The translations under genes were made by a program, and so were the position numbers. From BACL27 sp964203235 (GTDB lineage Bacteria; Actinomycetota; Acidimicrobiia; Acidimicrobiales; Ilumatobacteraceae): a DNA stretch of 64,000 bases. Of this stretch, positions 16,768 to 24,540 are shown piece by piece; the first letter of the stretch is position 1, and each line of letters opens with the position of its first letter. The notes under the pieces are model-generated. The model was not told where the DNA came from. It did not search any database and saw only the letters and a list, made by a program, of their open reading frames with translations. The stretch lies in contig CAXNLE010000002.1 in assembly GCA_964203235.1 (NCBI GenBank), positions 620,001 to 684,000 on the forward strand, read 5' to 3'.

Positions 16768-18080
16768 TATTTTTCCCCTGTTGTTCGTGCCGAGTTTATA
16801 TTTTTACCTAAACTATCGGGTTCGTAGCGCGAAATTTCAGCGCGACCAACTACTTGCCAATGCACTTCATCTGGGCCATCGGCAAGTCGAAGTGTGCGCT
16901 GACCTGCGTACATGCGTGCCAACGGTGTCCATTGAGAAATGCCAGTCGCGCCAAAAACTTGCATTGCTTCGTCAATGATTTTGCAAACACGCTCAGGCAC
17001 CATTGCTTTAACTGCGCTAACCCAAACTCGTGCTTCGGCATTTCCCATCGTGTCCATCGCGCGAGCCGCACGAAGCACCATTAACCGCATAGCTTCAATT
17101 TCGATTCGCGCTTTGCCAATGACTTCAGTATTTTTGCCGAGACGAGCAATCGGTTTACCGAAAGCTTCGCGACTGAGCCCACGACGCACCATTAATTCAA
17201 GAGCACGTTCGGCAGCACCAATTGAACGCATGCAATGATGAATTCGACCAGGCCCAAGTCGTACTTGAGAAATTTCAAAGCCACGACCGATACCCAACAA
17301 CATGTTTGCTTTTGGCACACGCACATCGGTGAACCGTAAATGCATGTGTCCATGTGGTGCGTCATCTTCGCCGAATACATGCATCGCTCCAAGAATCTCG
17401 ACGCCAGGTGTATCCATTGGCACCAAGATTTGCGAGTGCCGACCATGTGGCGGTCCATCTGGGCTGGTCTGCAACATGCAAATCATTATTTTGCAACGCG
17501 GATCCCCAGCGCCCGAAATATAAAACTTCTCTCCGTTAATCAACCACTCTTCGCCATCAAGAACCGCGCGACACTCTAAATTTTTTGCATCTGATGAAGC
17601 CACATCTGGCTCAGTCATCGCATACGCCGAACGAATCTCTCCGTTCATCAGCGGCTCAAGCCATTGTTTCTTTTGCTCAGGTGTACCAACGCGCTCAAGA
17701 ACTTCCATGTTGCCCGTATCCGGTGCGCTGCAATTTAAACATTCAGAAGCAATCGGGTTTTTGCCAAGTTCAGCCGCGATGTAGGCATAATCAAGATTCG
17801 ATAAGCCCTGACCAGTCTCTGAATTCGGTAAGAAAAAATTCCATAATCCGTTGGCTTTGGCTTTGGCCTTCACCGATTCAAGCAACTCAAGTTGACCTTT
17901 GCCATATTGCCATCGATCTGGACGACCTTCGCCAAGTTTGAAATATTCATCAGTCACTGGATCAATTTCATTTTTAATAAATGCAATCACTGCTTCGTAT
18001 AGAGGCACTGCGCCGGGCGACATCGCCAAGTTCATTGAGTCGTCGGTGGTTATTCCTGAATGCATTCGTGGTGCTGCCAT
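16767..18080 (-). CDS. acyl-CoA dehydrogenase (ACAD10/11-like)
   Basis: 437-residue FAD-dependent enzyme catalysing alpha,beta-dehydrogenation of an acyl-CoA. The middle domain has AYAMTEPDVASSDAKNLE (FAD/substrate binding) and INGEKFYISGAGDP. The C-terminal half carries RMYAGQRTLRLADGPDEVHW, the variant of the catalytic region typical of ACAD10/11-like dehydrogenases rather than short-chain enzymes. The length fits. A TAGCGT hexamer (complement of 18087-18092) 6 nt before the ATG suggests a leaderless start. The gene is coupled to the downstream alcohol dehydrogenase by a one-base overlap. The exact chain length or hydroxylated substrate cannot be told. Confidence 0.93.
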   Translation of the reverse strand: MAAPRMHSGITTDDSMNLAMSPGAVPLYEAVIAFIKNEIDPVTDEYFKLGEGRPDRWQYGKGQLELLESVKAKAKANGLWNFFLPNSETGQGLSNLDYAYIAAELGKNPIASECLNCSAPDTGNMEVLERVGTPEQKKQWLEPLMNGEIRSAYAMTEPDVASSDAKNLECRAVLDGEEWLINGEKFYISGAGDPRCKIMICMLQTSPDGPPHGRHSQILVPMDTPGVEILGAMHVFGEDDAPHGHMHLRFTDVRVPKANMLLGIGRGFEISQVRLGPGRIHHCMRSIGAAERALELMVRRGLSREAFGKPIARLGKNTEVIGKARIEIEAMRLMVLRAARAMDTMGNAEARVWVSAVKAMVPERVCKIIDEAMQVFGATGISQWTPLARMYAGQRTLRLADGPDEVHWQVVGRAEISRYEPDSLGKNINSARTTGEK

Positions 18081-18135
18081 AACCCCACGCTAGTGCTCTA
18101 ACCAGATATGGCTTTTAGTCAGAGATGATTTCTTG

Positions 18136-18561
18136 TTATTCGGCTAGAAGGATCAGGGGGATTTCTCGTGAGGTGCGAGTTTGGTATTCGCCGTAGCCCT
18201 TGTATTTCGTCGTGATTTGGGGCCACAAAGTTTCGCGCTCTGTATTGCTTGCGATTCGCGCCGTCATCGACTTTTTATCCCCGCCCATGTAGCGAACTAA
18301 AACTTTTGGATTATCCCGCAAGTTCACAAACCATGCTGGGTGCTGATCATCGCCTCCGCGCGAAGCAACGATCACGATCTCGTTATTTATTTGCAACGGC
18401 GAAGTCAACATCACAGCGCGTTGCTTGCCACTCTTTCGACCCGTAGTTACCAGTTCAAGCACTGGCATGTTTGCCATGAACCAACCTTTGCGTCCGCGTG
18501 TGACGCCTAGCAATAATCTGTGAACCGTATTCATTGCTTTTAGTGTGATGTCGCTTGGCAT
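18136..18561 (-). CDS. deazaflavin (F420)-dependent nitroreductase-family protein
   Basis: 141-residue protein of the Ddn/DUF385 family, split beta-barrel oxidoreductases that bind coenzyme F420. Hallmarks: the early VLELVTTGRKSGKQRAVML block (about residues 34-52), IVIVASRGGDDQHPAWFVNLRDNP in the middle and the conserved YGEYQTRTSREIPLILL-like end. F420 is made by actinobacteria, supporting the taxonomic reading. It sits downstream of the MFS gene on the same strand, 9 bp after its stop, so the two may be co-transcribed. The substrate is unknown; related enzymes reduce quinones or nitro compounds. Confidence 0.92.
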   Translation of the reverse strand: MPSDITLKAMNTVHRLLLGVTRGRKGWFMANMPVLELVTTGRKSGKQRAVMLTSPLQINNEIVIVASRGGDDQHPAWFVNLRDNPKVLVRYMGGDKKSMTARIASNTERETLWPQITTKYKGYGEYQTRTSREIPLILLAE

Positions 18562-18570
18562 ATAAATTTT

Positions 18571-19866
18571 CTAGTGAACTGGTGCGCCGGCATGAGCGAC
18601 GGTGCTTGAAACATATTTCGGACGAAACATCGTGACAAATATCAATCCGCCAAGAGCAATGCACACCGACGAAACGATGAGCGGCTGACTAGAAGTAATA
18701 CCTGACGTGATGTAGCCAACCAAAATTGATGCTGGTACTTGCGCCAAACTTTGCACGCTGCTGTAAATGCCCATGGCTTGACCTTGTTGACCTGGTTCAG
18801 CAGAGCGACTGACCAGGCTCGACATATTGGCCATTGTCAAACCATTAAAAACAGTGAAGAATGGAATCACCATATATAGGTATGACGGCGACGATGTGGG
18901 CGTCAAAAAGTAAGCCAACATCATTGCCGCATTACCTAACAAACTAAATCGCAAAACCTTGAAGTCGGCAAGTTTTTTTGCGACGCGGCCAACTATGACT
19001 GCTTGCGAGATTGCGATAAACAAACCAACGATTGCGAAATAGTCACCAATTTTCGCAGAGGAGAAGTCGAAACTATTTTTTAAATAAACCCCAAAGAATG
19101 TCGTAAAAAATGTGAAGCCCGCATTAAACAAAAACGCAGTTGCAAGTATCACCCGCAGTCGATCTGATTTAAAGCCAGCAGCGACATTACTAACTGCGCG
19201 ACCTAATTTAATTCGTCCACCGTGAAACTTTTCTTTAAGTGTTTCAGGAAACGTTGTTAAAACGCCAAGACAATTCGCCATTGCAATTATCGCAGCGAAC
19301 CAAAATGGAGTGGTTGCTCCAAACCAACTCGGAGTGTCAAACAATCCATAGAAACTTGCATCGGGCGAACTAAGTCGTCCGCCAAGATATGGCCCGATGA
19401 TAAAGCCCAATCCGAATGCTGCGCCAAGAAAGCCGAAGTTCTTGGCGCGATTTTCGTTCGTGCTTACATCGCCAATTGCCGCTTGCGCGACTGCCAAGTT
19501 GCCACCAGTGATGCCATCGAGTGCTCGCGCCACAAACAGCAATGGAATGTTCGCCGTACTAATGCCGATTGCAAACAACACGTAGCCAATTGAGGTGCCG
19601 AAGATCGAAGCCGCTAGAACTGGTCGACGCCCGTGACGGTCTGACATTTGACCCAAAATCGGCGCCGCAAGAAAAATAAAAAATGGATAAATCGCCTGTA
19701 GCCAACCCAGCATGATTAAGCCCTGAGTAAACGACCATCCTTCTGGGGTTACTCGAAACGGAGAACCTGGACTAATTAATAATGGGAAAACTGGAATCAA
19801 AATTCCAAAACCCAATAAATCAATAAAAACAGTAGTAAAAATTGCCAACATTGGGTTCTTTCGCAT
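18571..19866 (-). CDS. TetA-like MFS transporter
   Basis: 431-residue membrane protein with 12 predicted helices. The first lines (IFTTVFIDLLGFGILIPVFPLL) and motif A GQMSDRHGRRPVL are characteristic of the TetA/multidrug group of MFS proteins, and GITGGNLAVAQAAIGDVS matches its helix-5 motif C region. Likely a proton-coupled exporter; calling it a tetracycline pump would go beyond the evidence. Its ATG lies 33 bp from the divergent SDR start, and both genes show TANNNT boxes 6-7 nt before their starts. The F420 reductase gene follows closely. Confidence 0.92.
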   Translation of the reverse strand: MRKNPMLAIFTTVFIDLLGFGILIPVFPLLISPGSPFRVTPEGWSFTQGLIMLGWLQAIYPFFIFLAAPILGQMSDRHGRRPVLAASIFGTSIGYVLFAIGISTANIPLLFVARALDGITGGNLAVAQAAIGDVSTNENRAKNFGFLGAAFGLGFIIGPYLGGRLSSPDASFYGLFDTPSWFGATTPFWFAAIIAMANCLGVLTTFPETLKEKFHGGRIKLGRAVSNVAAGFKSDRLRVILATAFLFNAGFTFFTTFFGVYLKNSFDFSSAKIGDYFAIVGLFIAISQAVIVGRVAKKLADFKVLRFSLLGNAAMMLAYFLTPTSSPSYLYMVIPFFTVFNGLTMANMSSLVSRSAEPGQQGQAMGIYSSVQSLAQVPASILVGYITSGITSSQPLIVSSVCIALGGLIFVTMFRPKYVSSTVAHAGAPVH

Positions 19867-19872
19867 GCGCCA

Positions 19873-19891
19873 AGACTACTGCTCGTATCAT
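19873..19891. promoter_or_regulatory. compact divergent promoter between MFS and SDR genes
   Basis: Minus-strand TAGTCT (19873-19878) ends 6 nt before the MFS ATG at 19866. Plus-strand TATCAT (19886-19891) ends 7 nt before the SDR ATG at 19899. Both transcripts would be leaderless, from back-to-back promoters packed in 32 bp. Confidence 0.5.
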
Positions 19892-19898
19892 CTTTGAG

Positions 19899-20672
19899 AT
19901 GAAAGATCTCTTCTCACTCAAAGGTCGGGTTGCGCTAGTCACTGGCGGGTCACGCGGAATCGGCGCAATGATTGTGCAAGGTTTTCTTGAACACGGTTGC
20001 TCGCGTGTTTACATCACTGCTCGCAAGGCTGCGCAGTGTGATGCTGCTGCTAAAGAACTTTCGCTGTACGGCGAATGCATTTCGATTCCTGGTGACATTT
20101 CAACTCAGGCTGGTGTCACTGCATTAGCGGCAGCAATTGCCGAGCGCGAGCCGACACTTGACATTTTGGTGAATAATGCTGGCGCAGCCTGGATGGCCGA
20201 GTTCGATGAGTTTCCTGAAACAGGTTGGGACAAAACAGTTGACATAAATATGAAGACACCGTTTTTCTTGACGCAAGCACTTGCACCACAGTTGCGAGCT
20301 GCAGCAATTAAAAATAATCACATTGCGAAGGTCATAAATATTGCTTCAATTGACGGCATCTCAGTCAATGAGATGGAAACTTACCCTTATGCAGCCAGCA
20401 AGGCTGGCTTGATCCATATGACAAAACGGATGGCGTTACGGTTGATTAAAGACAACATCGGCGTTAGCGCAATCGCGCCAGGTGCGTTTGCCTCAGACAT
20501 GAACAGAATTGCTCGCGATCACGGCGATGTTGTTGCGACGCAAATACCCGCAGGTCGCATCGGTACACCTGAAGACATGGCTGGGGCTGCGATTTATCTC
20601 GCATCTCGCGCGGGTGATTATGTTGTCGGCTCGACAATTATTGTCGACGGCGGCGTAACTTACGCTCGCTGA
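19899..20672 (+). CDS. short-chain dehydrogenase/reductase (RhlG/FabG-like)
   Basis: 257-residue classical SDR. TGGSRGIG near residue 15 binds NAD(P); NNAG is present near 93; the catalytic Ser-Tyr-Lys are in the IDGISV...YAASKAG region; the end IIVDGGVTYAR is typical. It resembles the RhlG-like ketoreductase group more than FabG, but the substrate is unknown. The frame is open from 19842; ATG 19899 was chosen because it gives MKDLFSLKGRVALVTGG, the usual SDR start, and follows a -10-like TATCAT by 7 nt. It ends directly against the convergent alaA stop (20673). Confidence 0.93.
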   Translation: MKDLFSLKGRVALVTGGSRGIGAMIVQGFLEHGCSRVYITARKAAQCDAAAKELSLYGECISIPGDISTQAGVTALAAAIAEREPTLDILVNNAGAAWMAEFDEFPETGWDKTVDINMKTPFFLTQALAPQLRAAAIKNNHIAKVINIASIDGISVNEMETYPYAASKAGLIHMTKRMALRLIKDNIGVSAIAPGAFASDMNRIARDHGDVVATQIPAGRIGTPEDMAGAAIYLASRAGDYVVGSTIIVDGGVTYAR

Positions 20673-21893
20673 TTATTTTTTCGCTGGGTCGTAGGTCGAC
20701 AAGAAATTACCAAGCCGACCGATTGCTTCAGTTAAATCTTTGGCGTAAGGCAAAGTAACAATCCGCAAGTGATCTGTGCTCGGCCAATTAAAGCCAGTGC
20801 CTTGCACAACAAGCACATGTTCAGCGCGCAAGAAGTCAAGCACAAATTTTCGATCGTCGGCTATCGGATAAATTTTTGGATCTAATTTTGGAAACACATA
20901 AAGCGCACCTTTGGGCTTTACACATGAAACACCTGGAATTTCTTCAAGCGCTTTTACCGCAGCATCGCGTTGCTCAAGTAATCTTCCACCAGGCAAAACT
21001 AAATCTTTAATACTCTGTCGCCCGCCAAGTGCAGTTTGTATCGCATGTTGTGCCGGCACATTGGCACACAATCTCATGTTCGTCAACATGTTGATGCCTT
21101 CGATATAACTTGTCGCATGTTTGCGTGGCCCAGTCATCATCATCCAACCAGCACGAAAGCCGGCGAGACGATATGCCTTTGAAAGACCGTTAAACGTCAT
21201 CGTAAAAACATCAGGCGCAATCGCGGCAAATGTTGTGTGCACCGCATCGTCGTAGAGAATCTTGTCGTAAATTTCATCGGCCATCACGATAAGTCCACGT
21301 TCGGCAGCAAAATCTGCGATCTCACGCAAAATTTCTGGGCTGTACACAGCACCTGTTGGATTATTCGGATTGATCACAACAATTGCTTTTGTCCGATCAC
21401 TGACTTTGGATCGAATGCTCTCCATCATCGGCATCCAACCGTTTGACTCGTCACACAAATAATGCACTGGTGTGCCACCAGCGAGACTTGTTGATGCTGT
21501 CCAAAGTGGATAATCAGGTGCAGGAATCAAAACCTCGTCGCCCTGATCAAGTAACGCATTCAATGCAAGTTGAATCAATTCACTGACACCATTACCCAAC
21601 CAAACATCATCTACATCTGTGATATCAATTCCACGTTCTTGATAGTGCTGAACAACTGCTGTTCGCGCAGACAAGATGCCTTGCGAATCTGAATAGCCCT
21701 GTGATGTTGGCAAGTTGCGAACAACTTCGACCAAAACTTCTGGTGGCGTCTCAAAACCAAACGGTTGCGGATTGCCGATATTTAGTTTGATAATCCGATG
21801 ACCTTGCGCTTCAAGTCGCTTGGCTTCATCAAGCACTGGGCCACGAATGTCATACAGCACATTGGCTAGTTTCTGCGACTGCATGATTTCCAT
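20673..21893 (-). CDS. alaA: glutamate-pyruvate (alanine) aminotransferase, AlaA-like
   Basis: 406-residue PLP-dependent class I/II aminotransferase that interconverts pyruvate plus glutamate with alanine plus 2-oxoglutarate. The N-terminus (DIRGPVLDEAKRLEAQGHRI-like, then LNIGNPQPFGFETPP) is a strong signature of the AlaA/YfbQ group. INPNNPTGAVYS, ADEIYDKILYD and the PLP lysine in NGLSKAYRLAGFRAGW are intact. The length fits. An alternative ATG lies three codons downstream; the first has TAGCCT 8 nt upstream on the minus strand. It is divergent from trhO. It is a housekeeping amino-acid gene, and nothing unusual is seen. Confidence 0.94.
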   Translation of the reverse strand: MEIMQSQKLANVLYDIRGPVLDEAKRLEAQGHRIIKLNIGNPQPFGFETPPEVLVEVVRNLPTSQGYSDSQGILSARTAVVQHYQERGIDITDVDDVWLGNGVSELIQLALNALLDQGDEVLIPAPDYPLWTASTSLAGGTPVHYLCDESNGWMPMMESIRSKVSDRTKAIVVINPNNPTGAVYSPEILREIADFAAERGLIVMADEIYDKILYDDAVHTTFAAIAPDVFTMTFNGLSKAYRLAGFRAGWMMMTGPRKHATSYIEGINMLTNMRLCANVPAQHAIQTALGGRQSIKDLVLPGGRLLEQRDAAVKALEEIPGVSCVKPKGALYVFPKLDPKIYPIADDRKFVLDFLRAEHVLVVQGTGFNWPSTDHLRIVTLPYAKDLTEAIGRLGNFLSTYDPAKK

Positions 21894-21966
21894 GATTAAT
21901 AAGGCTACGCCGATAGTTCTGCGTAAAATCTCGCATAAAATTGTCTATATAGAACCTTCAAAAATA

Positions 21967-22833
21967 GTGCTGTTTTATAAGTTCACGCCGCTGGCAGACC
22001 CAGACGCAATTCGACTTTGGCAGCGTGCGCTATGCGAAAGATTTGACTTGAAGGGCCGAATCATTATTTCTAAAGATGGCATCAATGGCACCGTCGGTGG
22101 ACTAATGACGGATGTAAAAAAATATGTCCGTGCCACAAAAGAGTTTGCACAGTTCAAAGAAATTGATTTCAAGTGGTCCGAATGCGTAGGTGACGAGTTT
22201 CCAAGATTAGTGATTCGCGTGCGAGATGAAATAGTTACTTTTGGCAAGCCTGAAGAAATTATTGTCAATCAAGACGGCATTGTCGGCGGTGGCATTCATT
22301 TGAAACCAAGTGAAGTGAATGAGCTTGTTGCACAACGTGGCGATGATGTTGTTTTCTTCGACGGACGCAGTGCACATGAGGCGCGCATCGGCAAGTTCAA
22401 AAATGCAGTCGTCACAGATGTATCAACGACACCCGATTTCGTTGGTGAACTCGAAAGCGGCAAATACGACCATCTTAAAAATAAGCCGGTCGTTACTTAT
22501 TGCACTGGTGGAATTCGTTGTGAAGTGCTATCAGTGTTGATGAAGAATCGCGGCTTTAATGAGGTCTACCAAATTGAAGGCGGCATCGTGCGTTACGGTG
22601 AAGAATTCGCAGACAGTTCTTTGTGGGAGGGTTCGCTCTATGTTTTCGACAAACGGCTGAAGATCGAATTTAGTGAAAACGCAAAAGTATTGGGGTCTTG
22701 CGACTATTGCGGGTCAAGTACAAATCAGTTTCATGACTGCGCCAACCTTGAGTGTCGTTGTCAGTTTTTAGTTTGTGCAGAGTGTTCAGCCAAGACTTCA
22801 AAAATTACTTGCCCGAGTTGCCGCAGCAGGTGA
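21967..22833 (+). CDS. trhO: tRNA uridine(34) hydroxylase, rhodanese type (TrhO)
   Basis: 288-residue enzyme that hydroxylates U34 of certain tRNAs, using oxygen, to form 5-hydroxyuridine. The N-terminal acylphosphatase-like domain (LFYKFTPLADPDAI; KGRIIISKDGINGTVGG) is followed by a rhodanese domain with active-site C179 in YCTGGIRCE, and a C-terminal Cys-rich zinc region (CDYCG, CANLECRC, CAEC, CPSC). GTG 21967 fits the family start, although the frame is open to 21820. Its last four codons are unusual: after CPSC the protein ends RSR, but an identical 20-bp stretch at 24503-24522 continues as a longer tail (CRAKSSN-stop). The present 3' end thus looks like an insertion junction. The enzyme should still work. 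Confidence 0.92.
   Translation: MLFYKFTPLADPDAIRLWQRALCERFDLKGRIIISKDGINGTVGGLMTDVKKYVRATKEFAQFKEIDFKWSECVGDEFPRLVIRVRDEIVTFGKPEEIIVNQDGIVGGGIHLKPSEVNELVAQRGDDVVFFDGRSAHEARIGKFKNAVVTDVSTTPDFVGELESGKYDHLKNKPVVTYCTGGIRCEVLSVLMKNRGFNEVYQIEGGIVRYGEEFADSSLWEGSLYVFDKRLKIEFSENAKVLGSCDYCGSSTNQFHDCANLECRCQFLVCAECSAKTSKITCPSCRSR
22801..22820 (+). repeat. left copy of 20-bp direct repeat flanking an inserted segment
   Basis: aaaattacttgcccgagttg, the codons for the CPSC end of trhO, recurs exactly at 24503-24522. The two copies bracket a 1.68-kb segment. Confidence 0.85.
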
Positions 22834-22912
22834 CTCGTATAACGACACGGCGATGTTGGGCACACCCGATTTTGGATTCTTTTTTCACGCCTCAGACAAC
22901 ATCACTGCCTTC
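22820..22912 (+). pseudogene. relic of thrH (HAD phosphoserine phosphatase/homoserine phosphotransferase), C-terminal fragment
   Basis: In the frame +1 relative to trhO, this stretch encodes AAGDSYNDTAML followed by a Gly/Phe-rich strand and FHASDN. That is the HAD motif IV region and following strand of the ThrH family, where AAGDSYNDT-x-ML and FHAPENV are highly conserved. Only about 31 codons are recognisable. There is no start, no upstream HAD motifs I-III and no proper C-terminus, so this is a broken fragment. Its left end coincides with the end of the 20-bp direct repeat, and its right end runs antisense into the 3' end of the SRPBCC gene. It probably arrived attached to that gene. Confidence 0.7.
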
Positions 22913-23352
22913 GCAAGATTGTCCAAAGTAATCTCCATGTTCTTTTTGTTATGTGTTGCACGGTCAGCAACGCCACTCACAACCCTCCCCAGAAATCCGG
23001 CGACCGCACCGCGGTGATCAATCCAGCTGTGTGTCACTCTGCTGCCTGCAGCATTCGGCTCAATCTCGAACACCCAATCACACCAGTTTTTTTTAAGCAC
23101 CGTCAATCCAAACGAAAATTTCTTTGGCGCATCGCATGCATTGACTACGACGTTTGTTCCCCACTTCTTCTTGCCATTTTTGTTACGGCCTTTAAACGTT
23201 GCGCCAACTGCTGGTCCCGTTGCCCCCTTGGCCCACTTGCCGCCTTGGTTTTCTGGCGACCACTCACCCATTCGCGGCAAGTCAGTGACGAGTGCCCAAA
23301 CTTTTTCTGGAGATGCTAAAACTTCTCGTACTACCGCAACGTTGTAAGTCAT
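22885..23352 (-). CDS. SRPBCC-family protein, copy 1
   Basis: 155-residue START/Bet v1-like (SRPBCC) protein, probably a small-ligand binder or cyclase-like enzyme. The N-terminus VVREVLASPEKVWALVTDLPRMGEWSPEN is typical of the polyketide-cyclase-2 subgroup. It is a clear paralogue or xenologue of the gene at 25250-25708; both share the same start region and the THN...TLDNL-KAV end. Copy 1 carries five extra C-terminal residues (MLSEA) whose DNA overlaps the thrH relic, suggesting its native stop was lost at a junction. It lies 25 bp downstream of the SDR gene on the same strand. Ligand unknown. Confidence 0.88.
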   Translation of the reverse strand: MTYNVAVVREVLASPEKVWALVTDLPRMGEWSPENQGGKWAKGATGPAVGATFKGRNKNGKKKWGTNVVVNACDAPKKFSFGLTVLKKNWCDWVFEIEPNAAGSRVTHSWIDHRGAVAGFLGRVVSGVADRATHNKKNMEITLDNLAKAVMLSEA

Positions 23353-23359
23353 GAAGAAT

Positions 23360-23381
23360 ATTTTAACGGAGTGACCGTTAA
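23360..23381 (-). promoter_or_regulatory. -10 box overlapped by a 7-bp inverted repeat upstream of SRPBCC copy 1
   Basis: Minus-strand TAAAAT (23360-23365) ends 7 nt before the ATG at 23352. The inverted repeat ttaacgg-agtga-ccgttaa (23363-23381) overlaps it and also the SDR stop codon. Overlap with the -10 suggests an operator for a repressor; a 3'-end hairpin of the SDR transcript is the alternative. Confidence 0.5.
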
Positions 23382-24367
23382 GCGCTTTGAGTATATGAAT
23401 TTACGTAGTCCGAGATTTTTTGCCATAATGCAGCTCGGACAGTTTTGGTGTCACTTTTTTTAGTGCGCGGTGACTTGTGTATTGGTCGAATTTCTCTATC
23501 AGACCAAAAAGACCCGCTCATACCTGGGAGTGGCTGAACGGCAGCCAGCCAAGCAATCGTGTCTGCACCCTCGCCGGCCGAACGCAAAATTGGTGCAGTT
23601 ATTCTTCGAAACCCCGGGATGCTTTCTTGCACTCCCGGAGTGTCTGCCCAGCCAGGATGCATTGAGACAAACTCTGTTTGGGGCTCGTGTGTAGCCCACA
23701 TTTCGGTCAGCGTTACTTGTGCTCGTTTAGCAATTGCATACTGTTTTGATCCAGCATATTTATGAGCGGGCATCTCCAGAGTTTCGCCGTTGTCAAAAAT
23801 GGGAAGCGAGCTGGTGTACATGCCACCTGATGACACAGTTACTACTCGACCTCCGACCAACAATGGAAGAAGCAGTGTGGTCATAAGAAACGGACCAACC
23901 ACATGTGATGCAACAGTTTGTTCAATTCCCTGCGGCGATATTTGACGAGTGTTTAACAATGCACCTGCATTGTGAATTAATACATCTAAGTGAGTGAATT
24001 GTTGCTGTATCGCTGCGCATGCACTGCGAACTGATTCAAGATCTCCCATTTCTGCCTGAATAAAAACAGGTTTGTTTCCCGTGCACAGTGGTGCAATTTC
24101 GCCAATTACGCGTGCACACTTTTCTTCGTTACGCGCAACCAACACCAAGTTTGCTCCAGTGGCTGCAAGTTGGCGAGCAACTTGTTCACCTAGCCCAGAC
24201 GTTGGACCTGTGATTACGACAGTCTTACCGCGTAAATCAAAGCCTGAAATCGCTTGCCAATTGCCAATCCATTGGCGAACTCTGTAACCAATTTTGGAAA
24301 ACCCTGGCACTACAGCAGCATCGAGTGCGCTACTGATACACGAAGAAACCTTTTTTATTTGTGTCAT
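23378..24367 (-). CDS. short-chain dehydrogenase (DHRS12-like)
   Basis: 329-residue extended SDR. The nucleotide-binding motif is ITGPTSGLG (about residues 54-62), NNAG is replaced by HNAG, and the catalytic set is in VSSGGMY...YAGSKQYAIAKRAQ, so the YxxxK core is present. About 45 residues precede the Rossmann fold, and the C-terminal SGSFWSDREIRPIH segment matches the DHRS12/oxidoreductase group often found beside SRPBCC proteins. ATG 24367 was preferred over 24394 because the MTQIKK start fits better. It lies within the segment bounded by 20-bp direct repeats. Substrate unknown, possibly a steroid-like or lipid carbonyl. Confidence 0.9.
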   Translation of the reverse strand: MTQIKKVSSCISSALDAAVVPGFSKIGYRVRQWIGNWQAISGFDLRGKTVVITGPTSGLGEQVARQLAATGANLVLVARNEEKCARVIGEIAPLCTGNKPVFIQAEMGDLESVRSACAAIQQQFTHLDVLIHNAGALLNTRQISPQGIEQTVASHVVGPFLMTTLLLPLLVGGRVVTVSSGGMYTSSLPIFDNGETLEMPAHKYAGSKQYAIAKRAQVTLTEMWATHEPQTEFVSMHPGWADTPGVQESIPGFRRITAPILRSAGEGADTIAWLAAVQPLPGMSGSFWSDREIRPIHKSPRTKKSDTKTVRAALWQKISDYVNSYTQSA

Positions 24368-24502
24368 TCGTTCAGTGTGCCACAAATACATCAAGTCGCG
24401 TCACACCGCATCGATGTAGTTCTCATTAATTCTCTGAGTTGGCACTATTAATGATGTGAATCTTGGCATCTTCGTGCGCAAGATTGCGGATAGCGACTGC
24501 CG
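24368..24502. other. intergenic stretch without a recognisable gene
   Basis: No convincing ORF, promoter pair or RNA is seen. On the minus strand a short open frame reads NLAHEDAKIHIIN, which faintly recalls the DAKIH-x-I motif of acyl-CoA dehydrogenase C-termini, but it is too short to call. The stretch ends at the right copy of the 20-bp repeat, so it is probably the right end of the inserted segment. Confidence 0.5.
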
Positions 24503-24540
24503 AAAATTACTTGCCCGAGTTGTCGTGCAAAAAGTTCTAA
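24503..24540 (+). pseudogene. displaced native 3' end of trhO, with right copy of the 20-bp direct repeat
   Basis: 24503-24522 repeats 22801-22820 exactly and continues in the trhO frame as CPSCRAKSSN followed by TAA at 24538-24540. That stop overlaps the convergent crotonase stop codon, as is usual in this compact genome. This looks like the original trhO terminus, now separated from the gene by about 1.7 kb. Confidence 0.7.

Noticed and set aside
18571..19866. Tetracycline resistance determinant
   Set aside because: General TetA-like motifs are shared by many exporters; nothing indicates tetracycline specificity.
24396..24502. Possible remnant of an acyl-CoA dehydrogenase C-terminus (DAKIH-like words on the minus strand)
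   Set aside because: Only about six residues match, and the surrounding residues do not; chance similarity cannot be excluded.
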